Shown: in pieces, positions 36,378-44,949 of the stretch
Numbering within the stretch: position 1 is the first letter of the stretch
Layout: the number at the start of each line of letters is the position of its first letter
Assembly (NCBI GenBank): GCA_963705285.1
Contig: OY970066.1
Location: 4,774,001-4,838,000 of the forward strand
From: JACMLD01 sp963705285
Lineage (GTDB): Bacteria > Bacteroidota > Bacteroidia > Chitinophagales > Chitinophagaceae
Direction: 5' to 3'
DNA: 64,000 nucleotides
The notes under the pieces: model-generated
Databases searched by the model: none
The model's input: the letters and a program-made list of their open reading frames with translations, nothing else
What the model was told of the DNA's origin: nothing
Program-made: the position numbers and the translations under genes

Positions 36378-37271
36378 ATGAAATTAGAATTGTTGGATTT
36401 TATAGAACTCGACAAATATCCCTCTGGCTCAGGTATAGAATTTTACGATGATAAAATTTATATTGTTGGAGACGATTCGAGGGATTTACTGGTAATGGGC
36501 AAAAAATGGAATAAACCTACCCTTATCAACCTTTTCAATACCCAAGATAAAAAAATCTCCAAAGCCGAAAAATCAGACCTGGAAGCGATGACGGTATTGT
36601 CTGTTGACAAAAAACCGCACCTGCTCATCATTGGCTCCGGCGCCACAGAAAAAAGAAACAAGGCCTTGTTGCTCAACCTGAAAAACAACGCTATAAAACC
36701 CATCGACCTGGGCGTATTTTATAACCGCATCAAAGCATCCATGGGTGTTGACCAGTTAAATATTGAAGGCATTGCGGAAGTATATGATTACCTGGTACTG
36801 GTAAACCGCGGCAACACTACCCACCCCAACAACCATTTAATTATCACCAAATCTGATTTCTGGAAAGACCAGGAAAAAGCCAGCTTACAAACTATTTTGG
36901 TAGATTTTGACAGCGTACACCTGACACCGGGTAAACTCGGCATTTCGGGCCTTACGTATTCTGATAAACACGAAGATTTATTTATTACCATCTCCACAGA
37001 AGATACACCCAATGCCATTGATGACGGCGCCATTGGTAAAAGCTATCTGGCCGTTATTGAAAACCTGTACCGAAAAATAGGACGTGAGAAAGGCACCATC
37101 AAGATCAACCAGTTGATAGATCTTTCAAAAGAAAATGAACAGTTCAGTGGTTATAAAATTGAATCCGTTTGCGTGCAGTCTTCCAAGGACCATAGTATTA
37201 AACTGCAACTGGTGGCCGATAATGACGAAGGCAAAACCTATCTTTTTAAGATCTGGCTGGGATGGGGGTAA
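36378..37271 (+). CDS. DUF6929-family protein, probable beta-propeller
   Basis: The 297-residue protein matches by eye the Bacteroidota family called DUF6929. Shared landmarks are KYPSGSGIEFYDDKIYIVGD, SDLEAMTVL, IIGSGATEKRNKALLLNL, QLNIEGIAEVYDYLVLVNRG and GISGLTYSDKHEDLFITIS. Repeated blades of four strands suggest a beta-propeller. No signal peptide follows the chosen ATG at 36378; an upstream in-frame ATG at 36321 would prepend a hydrophobic stretch of about 19 residues (LIHILVFFPYIRALLLL) that could act as an export signal. Start and location are thus uncertain. The function of the family is unknown. Confidence 0.72.
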   Translation: MKLELLDFIELDKYPSGSGIEFYDDKIYIVGDDSRDLLVMGKKWNKPTLINLFNTQDKKISKAEKSDLEAMTVLSVDKKPHLLIIGSGATEKRNKALLLNLKNNAIKPIDLGVFYNRIKASMGVDQLNIEGIAEVYDYLVLVNRGNTTHPNNHLIITKSDFWKDQEKASLQTILVDFDSVHLTPGKLGISGLTYSDKHEDLFITISTEDTPNAIDDGAIGKSYLAVIENLYRKIGREKGTIKINQLIDLSKENEQFSGYKIESVCVQSSKDHSIKLQLVADNDEGKTYLFKIWLGWG

Positions 37272-37648
37272 AACAGTTTATAGTTTATAGTTTATAGTTT
37301 TTAGTTTTTTGCCGAGCAATCTGCCGCCATTTTTACCACAGAGAACGAGAGTACCTTTTAAGTTAAGAATTTTGAATTATGAGTTAAGAGTATTTCAGGA
37401 TAAGCCGCTTTGCGGATTTTTTTACCACAGAGGATAAGAGGTTTGCACAGAGTACTGGAGCTTTTAACTCTCTGCGTCTACTTTAGGCCTAAAGAGACCT
37501 GACGGCAAGGGTATACGTTGAGATTTGATCGTTAATCTTATAATCTGCGAATCTGCGGCAAATTTTTAAATTTTGACTTTTGAATTGGCCATCTGCGCAT
37601 TTACGGCAATTTTTCACTTTTGAATTTTGACTTTTGACTTTCTAATTT
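37272..37648. repeat. Convergent gap filled with heptad runs
   Basis: Three 7-bp-period runs are visible: AGTTTAT from 37275 to about 37310; AGTTAAG/AATTTTG/AATTATG/AGTTAAG at 37361-37395; and ACTTTTG/AATTTTG/ACTTTTG/ACTTTCT from 37616 to about 37646. The hairpin CCGC-TTT-GCGG at 37404-37414 followed by seven T from 37416 could serve as a weak terminator. The phrase TACCACAGAG occurs twice (37335 and 37423). I see no gene. Confidence 0.6.
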
Positions 37649-39244
37649 CTACTTCTCATACAACATAAAAAACTCCTGCTCCAGCGCCAACGAGTTTTCA
37701 TACAACATATCAATAAAACGGCTGCCCCACTTCGCATAATAAGGCATAAAATTTTCTATTCTTTCCTGCAGGCTATTCATTGGGAATAGTACTGATTTTA
37801 CCGCATGTATTTGCGCCGACTGATCCTTATATTTTCGTTTCTCGGCCCGCAGCATTTTCTTTTCCAACTCATACAATGGCCGGGTGGCTTTGGCACGGAG
37901 GGCCTCAATATGGCGTTCAAGTGTTGCATCTATGGCTCCGGCTTTTGCTTTCAACTGGGCATAAAAATTTTTTACGTCATCCAGCTCCTGCTCCAGTTTT
38001 AGCGCACCGGATTTATCGTGCGTCACCAGCGCAGTCAGCAAATCCTGTTCTGATTTAAAAAAATCCTGTACGCAAAATCCCAGACGTTTTATCTTTTCCT
38101 GGTATCGTTTTTCAATTATTAAAAATGAATTACGCAATACCAGTACCGGATAAGGCACTTTATAATGTTCAAAGATGCTTTTCAGCTCAAGCCAATAGGC
38201 CAGTTCTCCCCCGCCGCCAACAAACAAGATATTGGGCAGTATGGTTTCCTGGAAAACCCCGCGCAAAATTACATTGGGACTAAACCGTTCCGGGTGTGCA
38301 TGCATTTCCTGCAGCAATTCTTCCCTGGTAAAACGAATATTTTTTCCCACCACTTCCCATGCATCATCCACTTTTTCTATGCGCTCTCTTATATCGGCTT
38401 TCAAATAAAAAAGATTGATTTGCCGCGGGTTGGCCTGCACTTTATAATGCTTACCAAGCGCTTCAATGGTAGCTGCAGTTATAGAAGAAGGTGTCTGGTT
38501 AAATACATCGTCTTCAAAAACCGGTAACATCAATTTTTTAAAAGCTGCATTGTCTGGTATCAGCACCACCAGCCCATACCTGGCAAACAGTGCATCCACC
38601 AGTTTTAGTGTGGCCGTTTGTATATCGGGACTTTGCAGGTAACAATCGCGCAACAGTTGCAGCAATTCTTTACCGTATGGTTGTACAGACAATTCGCCGT
38701 CTATTCGCGCAATTATTTTTTCGAGCCCTGTGGTAGTCATTCTGCCTACAGCCCCGGATTGCGTGGTATCCCATACAATTTTTTCATTGTTGAGCCAGAT
38801 ATTACCCAGTTCGTCCAAATCAGCATCTTCGCTGCCCATATAAAATACCGGCACAAAATTATACTCGGGCAATGCTGCTTTAAAGGAGGCAGCCAGTTTT
38901 ATAACGTGCAGTATTTTGTAAATAAAAAAAAGTGTTCCGGTAAAAATAACCGGCTGATGGGCAGTAGTGATGGTAAACGTATTATCATCTGCCAGCAGGC
39001 GGATGTTTTGTTTTACGGCGTCAGTAGTGTTGAGTGCCGCGTATTGCGTTTGCAATGCTTCCACCAGCACAGCGCGGTGATTCTTGAAATTTTTTCTGTC
39101 TTCAATAGCGGCTGCAATGCCAGCCATATCCGGCGAATGTTTATAAAATGGTTCAAGCGCTGCATGCTGTTGCAGGTAATCTGTAATAATGGTGGAAAAA
39201 AATCCGGTGCTGCTATATGGTAAACGGTCGGAAGTACAATTCAT
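37649..39244 (-). CDS. bshC: Bacillithiol biosynthesis cysteine-adding enzyme BshC
   Basis: BshC joins cysteine to glucosaminyl-malate in the last step of bacillithiol synthesis. The 531-residue length is normal. Family landmarks are LPYSSTGFFSTIITDYL at the start, TITTAHQPVIFTGTLFFIYK near 95, FVPVFYMGSEDADLDELG near 132, and PNILFVGGGGELAYWLELKS near 345. A long coiled-coil region (about 400-490) precedes the conserved end MPYYAKWGSRFIDMLYE. Bacillithiol is the low-molecular-weight thiol of many Bacteroidota and Firmicutes. BshA and BshB are not in the window. Confidence 0.94.
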   Translation of the reverse strand: MNCTSDRLPYSSTGFFSTIITDYLQQHAALEPFYKHSPDMAGIAAAIEDRKNFKNHRAVLVEALQTQYAALNTTDAVKQNIRLLADDNTFTITTAHQPVIFTGTLFFIYKILHVIKLAASFKAALPEYNFVPVFYMGSEDADLDELGNIWLNNEKIVWDTTQSGAVGRMTTTGLEKIIARIDGELSVQPYGKELLQLLRDCYLQSPDIQTATLKLVDALFARYGLVVLIPDNAAFKKLMLPVFEDDVFNQTPSSITAATIEALGKHYKVQANPRQINLFYLKADIRERIEKVDDAWEVVGKNIRFTREELLQEMHAHPERFSPNVILRGVFQETILPNILFVGGGGELAYWLELKSIFEHYKVPYPVLVLRNSFLIIEKRYQEKIKRLGFCVQDFFKSEQDLLTALVTHDKSGALKLEQELDDVKNFYAQLKAKAGAIDATLERHIEALRAKATRPLYELEKKMLRAEKRKYKDQSAQIHAVKSVLFPMNSLQERIENFMPYYAKWGSRFIDMLYENSLALEQEFFMLYEK

Positions 39245-39293
39245 AATATGGTAAAATGATATCCACTTTACAATTAAAATGGTTTATTGTTTG

Positions 39294-39642
39294 GCTAAGA
39301 GAACAAAGAGATAAAGAGCTTTGCGCTAAGAGAACAAAGAGATAAAGAGCCTTAGCTAAGAGAACAAAGAGATAAAGAGCTCATACGTGATTATTGTTTC
39401 GCGCAGAGCTAACAGAGCAATCAGAGGGCGTCTTTACTCTTTTTTTCTCTTTTTCTCTTTTCAGCTCTTAGCAAGCTTTTGCTTTGCTATTGTTTCGCGC
39501 AGAGCTAACAGGGCTAAGAGAACAAAGAGAAAAAGAGCTTTTGCTTCGTTATTGTTTCCTGCAGAGCTAACGGAGCTAGCAGAGGGCGTCTTTACTCTTT
39601 TTTTCTCTTTTTCTCTTTTTATCTCTTAGCAATTTCTTAGCG
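39294..39642. repeat. Complex repeat cluster of the GCTAAGAGAACAAAGAG family
   Basis: A 26-bp unit beginning GCTAAGAGAACAAAGAG stands at 39294, 39325 and 39355. An 82-bp block (ATTGTTTCGCGCAGAGCTAA..., then CTCTTTTTTTCTCTTT and CTCTTAGCAA) occurs at 39393 and again, slightly changed, at 39551. The second halves of these blocks are inverted copies of the first unit, so the cluster has both direct and inverted symmetry. A related inverted pair is found at 49612-49875. The cluster fills the gap between the SMP-30-like gene and bshC. Confidence 0.75.
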
Positions 39643-40479
39643 CTATTTCAACGTATACGCCGTGATGGAATTCTTAAAAAAAGTAGGCACGTACACCGTC
39701 CTGGTGGATGCATCATAGCCAATATCAGCGGTATTGCTTTTTTGTTCGCGCGTATCCAGCAGCGTTTGTACTTTGCCATCAGCTTTTACATAATAGATAA
39801 CACCATTCCATACAGACACCAGGAACTCATTGCCGGCTACTTCTTCAATACCATCGGTAGCGGGTTCCATTCCTTCTGCTAGTTTAACAGGTTTTTTGTC
39901 TGCACCAATTTTCCATAAAGCACCGGCAGCCACTGCATATACCTCCGTACCCACTGCCAGCACACCGTTTAATCCTTTTAGATCTTCTGCAAACAGGCTG
40001 TTTTTATCCTGGTTGATAACATAAATTTTACCTGCTTTTGAATCTGTTACATACACATTGCCGCTTTTGTCAACCGATACATCATTTAACCCTTGTGCGC
40101 CTTCAATAGCAATCCGTTTTACAATGGCGCCTTTGGCGATATCAATTACCACCACGTCTGTAAGGTCGGCCACGTACAACGTGTTATTGAACTGTCCTAT
40201 TCCTTTTGGTGCATTCAATCCGCTTACCCAGTCCACAGCAATTATTTTTCCGTTAGTTGATACTTTTCCAACAGAACCCTTGCCGTCTTTCTCCCAGGGC
40301 TGTCCATCGATATTTGACACATACAACACCTTTGCATTTTTATCAAACAACACAGATTCCGGCACTTTTAGTGTGGTATCGGTCTGCCACAATTTAACCA
40401 GCGAGTGCTCCTGGGCTTGGGCATGCTGAAAAGGCTGGCTGGCAAGCAATAACAAAACAGGGATGAATTTTTTATACAT
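39643..40479 (-). CDS. Exported SMP-30/gluconolactonase-like beta-propeller protein
   Basis: The protein has 278 residues. A signal peptide covers 1-22 (KKFIPVLLLLASQPFQHAQA). The mature part has repeated blades of the SMP-30/NHL type: VPESVLFDKNAKVLYVSNID, NAPKGIGQFNNTLYVADLTD, GLNDVSVDKSGNVYVTDSKA and GIEEVAGNEFLVSVWNGVIY. Relatives include lactonases and strictosidine-synthase-like proteins. I cannot assign the metal ligands needed to claim lactonase activity, so a binding role is possible. It starts 43 bp after the DadA-like gene on the same strand and may be cotranscribed with it. Confidence 0.75.
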   Translation of the reverse strand: MYKKFIPVLLLLASQPFQHAQAQEHSLVKLWQTDTTLKVPESVLFDKNAKVLYVSNIDGQPWEKDGKGSVGKVSTNGKIIAVDWVSGLNAPKGIGQFNNTLYVADLTDVVVIDIAKGAIVKRIAIEGAQGLNDVSVDKSGNVYVTDSKAGKIYVINQDKNSLFAEDLKGLNGVLAVGTEVYAVAAGALWKIGADKKPVKLAEGMEPATDGIEEVAGNEFLVSVWNGVIYYVKADGKVQTLLDTREQKSNTADIGYDASTRTVYVPTFFKNSITAYTLK

Positions 40480-40522
40480 AGACCAAGATTTTACATTTCA
40501 TAACAGGCAAGCATAATCGTAA

Positions 40523-41770
40523 TTAACCAAATCTTTCCACCTCAAAAGGTTGTATGTTCATACTCAGCGGCTGTTCATTGATAATTTCACTCACAATTTT
40601 TCCTGTTCCGGCGCCGAGGCTTAAGCCCAGCATAGAATGACCGGTAGCCACTACCACGTTCTTCCATTTTTTTGTGCGTCCAATATAAGGCAATCCATCC
40701 GCAGAACAAGGGCGGTAACCATACCATATCTTTCCGGCTTCAGGCATAGGTATATCAAACTCGGGGAAAAAGCGCTTTACCGCATCCAATATTCCCTGCA
40801 CGCGGTTCATACGGGGCGGCGTGTTGGTAGACGTAATTTCCATGGTGCCGCCAAAACGAATCTTATTACCGTCCATCGGTGTAACTGCAGTACGGCCTTC
40901 TACCAGAATGGCAGGATGGTTAATGGTATAGGCAGAATTCTCAAGCGTAATAGAATATCCCCGCCCGGGCATCAGTGGTACCCGGGTTTGTAACAATGCT
41001 GCCACCTCACGGCTCCACGAACCGGTTGCAATTACCACGCTGTCTGCTTCATATACGTTGTTGCGGGTCATTACTTTACTGATGCCGCCCTGCTGCTTCT
41101 CAAAATTTATCACTTCTTCATGTGGCACCAATTGCACACCGCGTTGCTGCAGCAATGCAATCAACCCCTTCATTAATTTATTGGGATACAAATGGGCATC
41201 GCACCTGAAGTAAACGGCGCCCATTCCATTGATCTTGATATGCGGTTCTAATTGCTGTAATGCTTCAAAACTGAGCAGATCTACATCCAGGCCCAGTTCC
41301 TTGCCCTTCTCCACGGTATGCACGGCATGGTCGGCTACCTTTTGAGTTTGAAAAATTTCCAGCAGTCCTTTGTGTTCATAAGAAAAATTGAAGGAAGGTA
41401 TTTTCGTCCATTGCTCATATTCATGCTGGCTGATAACTGCAATATCGCGCAGCGGAATGGCGGCAGCCTCCACTTTTTCCGGGGTGGCGCTGCGCATGAA
41501 TTTGAGGCCCCAGTCGATCAGCGACCAATTTAAACGCGGCTGCACATAAAACGGGCTTTTAGAATTAAACATCCATTTTAAACCCTGTTTTACAATACCT
41601 GGCGTGGCCATCGGTATAAAATGGCTGGGACAAACATAGCCCGCATTTCCATAAGAGCAGTTGTTAAGAAAATCTTCTTTGTCTAGTACGGTTACCTCCC
41701 AACCTGCCTGGTTTAAATAATAGGCTGAGCTCAGTCCCACAATACCGCCCCCAATTACGATTGCTTTCAT
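40523..41770 (-). CDS. FAD-dependent D-amino-acid dehydrogenase (DadA-like)
   Basis: The 415-residue flavoenzyme oxidises a D-amino or D-imino acid. The ATG at 41768-41770 places the FAD-binding GxGxxG right at the N-terminus (KAIVIGGGIVGLSSAYYLNQ); longer in-frame starts only add a spurious tail. The DAO signatures include SYGNAGYVCPSHFIPMATPG, VVIATGSWSREVAALLQ and the C-terminal ATGHSMLGLSLGAGTGKIVS. KIWYGYRPCSADGLPYIGRT is typical of DadA and of D-hydroxyproline dehydrogenases. Because an alpha-ketoglutarate-semialdehyde dehydrogenase lies 1.7 kb away, D-hydroxyproline is a plausible substrate; D-alanine is the other. Confidence 0.85.
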   Translation of the reverse strand: MKAIVIGGGIVGLSSAYYLNQAGWEVTVLDKEDFLNNCSYGNAGYVCPSHFIPMATPGIVKQGLKWMFNSKSPFYVQPRLNWSLIDWGLKFMRSATPEKVEAAAIPLRDIAVISQHEYEQWTKIPSFNFSYEHKGLLEIFQTQKVADHAVHTVEKGKELGLDVDLLSFEALQQLEPHIKINGMGAVYFRCDAHLYPNKLMKGLIALLQQRGVQLVPHEEVINFEKQQGGISKVMTRNNVYEADSVVIATGSWSREVAALLQTRVPLMPGRGYSITLENSAYTINHPAILVEGRTAVTPMDGNKIRFGGTMEITSTNTPPRMNRVQGILDAVKRFFPEFDIPMPEAGKIWYGYRPCSADGLPYIGRTKKWKNVVVATGHSMLGLSLGAGTGKIVSEIINEQPLSMNIQPFEVERFG

Positions 41771-41814
41771 GAACGTTGTTTGGTTTGCAGCTGCAAATAT
41801 AGCAACCACAAGCC

Positions 41815-41946
41815 CAGTTTTCAGTTTATAGTTTTCAGTTTAAGGTTTCTATACGCGGCACCTAATTTGTGGCCCCGCACTCCTATTTATAAGAGTTGGA
41901 AATCCGGGAACGACCAAAAACTACAAACTATAAACTACAAACTATT
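41815..41946. repeat. Inverted heptad pair CAGTTTN / AAACTAN
   Basis: Units CAGTTTT, CAGTTTA, TAGTTTT, CAGTTTA and AGGTTTC run at 41815-41849. Complementary units AAAAACT, ACAAACT, ATAAACT and ACAAACT run at 41916-41943. About 66 bp of unrelated sequence lie between. The pair sits in the divergent gap between the DadA-like gene and the hydroxylase gene. Confidence 0.7.
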
Positions 41947-41978
41947 TAATTAACTTTAATACAAGATTGTAATGCAAT

Positions 41979-43247
41979 ATGGAAGCCTACGGCAAAATAC
42001 TGGTAATAGCCATGCCCATTTTTTTGGCGCTGGTACTGTTTGAAAAGTGGTGGGGCTGGCGCAAAGGGAATGATACCGTGCGCAATATGGATATGATTAG
42101 CAGCCTTAGTTCGGGCGTAACCAATGTAACCAAAGATGTATTAGGCTTAAGCCTTATCATTATCTCTTACCAGTGGATGGTTACGCATATGGCGCTGGTG
42201 CACATTCAGACTACCTTCATTGTTTACCTGATTGCATTTATTGCCCTTGATTTTGCGGGTTATTGGACACACCGTGTACAACATACGGTTAACTTTTTCT
42301 GGAACGGGCATATCATTCATCACAGCAGCGAAGAATTTAACCTTGCTTGTGCCTTGCGCCAAAGCATCTCTTCTGTGGCAAAAATTTTTATCATTCTCCT
42401 GCTGCCGGCAGCTTTGCTGGGTGTGCCCGCAAAAGTAATTGCCGTAGTGGCGCCGCTGCACCTGTTTGCACAGTTCTGGTACCATACCCAGCATATCAAT
42501 AAAATGGGCTGGCTCGAAAAAATTATTGTTACCCCCTCCCACCACCGCGTACACCATGCCATCAATAAAGAATACCTCGACAAAAATTACGGGCAGATAT
42601 TTATTTTCTGGGATAAACTCTTTGGGTCTTTTCAGGAAGAATTGCCCAATGTAAAACCGGTGTATGGTATTACAAGACCGGTGCGTACCTGGAACCCGGT
42701 GAAAATAAATTTTACCCACCTATGGCTGTTGATAAAAGATGCCTGGTACACCCGAAGCTGGAAAGACAAATTGCGCATCTGGTTTATGCCAACCGGCTGG
42801 CGCCCTGCAGATGTGGCTGATAACTACCCGGTCTATAAAATTGATGATGTTTACCGGTTTGACAAATACGCCGCCACGGGCAATGCACCGGGCTTCACCG
42901 CCTTTATTTGGATGCAAATGGTCATCTTATTATTGTTTGTTACCTACCTCTTTAGCAATATTGCTACCATTGGCAGCCCGGCTATGTTTGTGTATGGCGG
43001 ATTTATTTTTCTGTTTGTATATGCGCTTGCCGAACTGATGGACGGCAACCGTTATGCTATTGCGTGGGAAGTAGCCAAGTCAACATTGGGCATTGGCATA
43101 CTCTATAAAACCGGCGACTGGTTTGGCAGCAGTACCCACCTGGCATGGATTAACTACGCATTGCTTTTTTATTTTGTTGGTGCTGTTATGATGACCGCAT
43201 GGTATGCGCTACGCGCCAGTAAAAGTGTGGTAAGTTTTAAGTTGTAA
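41979..43247 (+). CDS. Sterol desaturase / fatty-acid hydroxylase family membrane protein
   Basis: This 422-residue integral membrane di-iron enzyme carries the family's histidine boxes: HRVQH near 97, HIIHH near 110 and HHRVHH near 189, with another WYHTQHINKMGW between. Hydroxylation or desaturation of a lipid, alkylglycerol or carotenoid-like substrate is expected. Additional membrane helices in the C-terminal third (MQMVILLLFVTYLFSNIATI and ALLFYFVGAVMMTAWYAL) resemble alkylglycerol-monooxygenase-like relatives. The gene stands alone on its strand between two minus-strand genes. The substrate cannot be read from the sequence. Confidence 0.87.
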   Translation: MEAYGKILVIAMPIFLALVLFEKWWGWRKGNDTVRNMDMISSLSSGVTNVTKDVLGLSLIIISYQWMVTHMALVHIQTTFIVYLIAFIALDFAGYWTHRVQHTVNFFWNGHIIHHSSEEFNLACALRQSISSVAKIFIILLLPAALLGVPAKVIAVVAPLHLFAQFWYHTQHINKMGWLEKIIVTPSHHRVHHAINKEYLDKNYGQIFIFWDKLFGSFQEELPNVKPVYGITRPVRTWNPVKINFTHLWLLIKDAWYTRSWKDKLRIWFMPTGWRPADVADNYPVYKIDDVYRFDKYAATGNAPGFTAFIWMQMVILLLFVTYLFSNIATIGSPAMFVYGGFIFLFVYALAELMDGNRYAIAWEVAKSTLGIGILYKTGDWFGSSTHLAWINYALLFYFVGAVMMTAWYALRASKSVVSFKL

Positions 43248-43269
43248 GGTTCAAGTGCTTCTACCCGTA

Positions 43270-43322
43270 TGCGGGTCGGAGACCCGCAAGAACATAGTTG
43301 TACGAAGTCGGAGACTTCGTAC
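43270..43322. repeat. Two hairpins sharing the core GTCGGAGAC
   Basis: The first hairpin (43270-43288) has stem TGCGGGTC / GACCCGCA and loop GGA. The second (43300-43322) has stem GTACGAAGTC / GACTTCGTAC and the same loop. The core GTCGGAGAC is identical, but the outer stems differ in sequence while remaining fully paired. They lie between convergent genes, just after the hydroxylase gene. Confidence 0.85.
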
Positions 43323-43326
43323 AGCA

Positions 43327-43432
43327 GTGGAACTTCGAACTAGCGAACTCCGAACTAACGAACTTACGAACTCCGAACTAACGAACTTCGAACTTTCGAA
43401 CTCCAAACTATAAACTAAAAACTATAAACTAT
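43327..43432. repeat. Runs of CGAACTN (7-8 bp) and AAACTAN (7 bp)
   Basis: GAACT words spaced 7 to 8 bp apart fill 43327-43402. The run AAACTAT, AAACTAA, AAACTAT, AAACTAT at 43405-43432 has an exact 7-bp period. The last unit overlaps the stop codon of the aldehyde dehydrogenase gene (43429-43431, TAG on the minus strand), so the repeat supplies that gene's end. Confidence 0.7.
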
Positions 43433-44904
43433 TTCCTGACTTCATTATCCACCGTTCTCCAGATTCCCAGCGGGTTTTCATTTTTTAATTCATCGGGTAA
43501 CAGCGCATTGCTCCAGTTTTGAAAAGCTACCGGGCGCGCAAATCGTTTGATGCCATCTGCGCCCACAGAGGTAAAGCGGGCATCTGTGGTAGCGGGGTAA
43601 GGACCGCCATGGTGCATACTCAGGCAGACTTCTACACCTGTGGGCACACTGTTTAAGATAAAGCGGCCGCAAATATTTTTCACGGCTTCCACCAGGTCAT
43701 TGTTGCCGGTAATGTCATTATCCGTAGCCATTAATGTGGCGGTAAGCTGTCCTTCCAGGTGCTCCACTACTTCCACCATCTCCTGCATGCTGCTGCAGCG
43801 TATCACAATAGAATACGGCCCAAATACTTCCTGGTGTAATACAGGGTTGTTTAAAAATGCTTTGCCGCTGGCCGATGCAATGGCGGGTTTTCCTTCATTT
43901 TCTTTTTCCGCAGTGGCAGATTCTGCCACCGTGGTTACATCCTGCTGCGCCAATGCGGTGGCTTTCTTTTCAGCAAAGGCTTTGGCAATACCAGGGTGCA
44001 ACATTTTTGCGGGCGCGATAGGTGCTATCTCCATTGCGAGTGCGTTGATAAAAGCTTGTAGTGGTTCTCCGTCTATACCAATAATTAAACCCGGGTTTGT
44101 ACAAAACTGTCCAACACCCAGTGTAATGGAACCTGCATACATTTTGGCGATATCGGCAGCAGACTGTTGCAATTTTTCTGGCAATAAAAAAACCGGGTTG
44201 ATGCTGCCCATTTCTGCAAAAACAGGGATGGGTTCTTTGCGCTGGTTGCCCCATTCAAACAACTGCATGCCACCGGCCGTGGAACCGGTAAAACCTACTG
44301 CTTTTGTAAATGGATGGGTAACCAATGCCTTGCCCACTTCAAACCCACTGCCATGCACATGCGCAAATACACCTTCGGGCATGTGGCAGGCGGAAGCCGC
44401 TTTTAAAATGGCGTTGGCCACTATCTCAGAAGTTTGTGCATGGGCAGGATGTGCTTTCACAATCACGGGGCAACCGGCGGCCAATGCGCAAGCCGTATCA
44501 CCACCGGCAGTGGAGTAAGCAAAAGGAAAATTACTGGCGCCAAAGACAACTACCGGCCCCAGCGGAACCAGCATTTTGCGTATATCTGGCTTAGGGGGCG
44601 TTTTATCAGGAATAGCCGTATCGATGCGCGCTTCCAGCCACTCTCCCTTTTCACAGGCAGCGGCATAACTATTCAATTGGAATATGGTGCGCGCCCTTTC
44701 TCCGCGTAACCGTGCCTCAGGCAGGTTGGTTTCTTCCATGGTTGTTTTTATAAGTGCGTCACCCGTATTTTCCAGTTCAACTGCAATGGCGCGCATAAAA
44801 TCTGCCCTTTGCTTTAACGATAGTTTCCTATATTGATGAAATGCCGTCCACGCTTTTTGCATGACTGTTTCAATCTCTGCCGCTGTTGCATCTTTATATG
44901 CCAT
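43429..44904 (-). CDS. Alpha-ketoglutaric-semialdehyde (2,5-dioxovalerate) dehydrogenase
   Basis: The 491-residue enzyme oxidises 2-oxoglutarate semialdehyde to 2-oxoglutarate with NAD(P)+. It follows the ALDH fold of the KGSADH class rather than the general ALDH class. Landmarks are PLGPVVVFGASNFPFAYSTA with GGDTACALAAGCPVIVKAHP, the catalytic glutamate in PVFAEMGSINPVFLLP, the catalytic cysteine in LGVGQFCTNPGLI, and NPVLHQEVFGPYSIVIRC. The GSNFPFA-type sequence and FCTNPG separate this class from betaine-type ALDHs. Such enzymes end the pathways for hydroxyproline, pentonates and hexarates. The stop codon lies within a 7-bp repeat run. Confidence 0.87.
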   Translation of the reverse strand: MAYKDATAAEIETVMQKAWTAFHQYRKLSLKQRADFMRAIAVELENTGDALIKTTMEETNLPEARLRGERARTIFQLNSYAAACEKGEWLEARIDTAIPDKTPPKPDIRKMLVPLGPVVVFGASNFPFAYSTAGGDTACALAAGCPVIVKAHPAHAQTSEIVANAILKAASACHMPEGVFAHVHGSGFEVGKALVTHPFTKAVGFTGSTAGGMQLFEWGNQRKEPIPVFAEMGSINPVFLLPEKLQQSAADIAKMYAGSITLGVGQFCTNPGLIIGIDGEPLQAFINALAMEIAPIAPAKMLHPGIAKAFAEKKATALAQQDVTTVAESATAEKENEGKPAIASASGKAFLNNPVLHQEVFGPYSIVIRCSSMQEMVEVVEHLEGQLTATLMATDNDITGNNDLVEAVKNICGRFILNSVPTGVEVCLSMHHGGPYPATTDARFTSVGADGIKRFARPVAFQNWSNALLPDELKNENPLGIWRTVDNEVRK

Positions 44905-44949
44905 AGGTTGTGTGTATTATAAGTGGAAGAATGTATGTATCGTTTTATT

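Noticed and set aside
39387..39629. Small frame with FFSF/LFIS-rich peptide in the repeat cluster
   Set aside because: It is read entirely from CTCTTTTT-type repeats with no protein-like composition.
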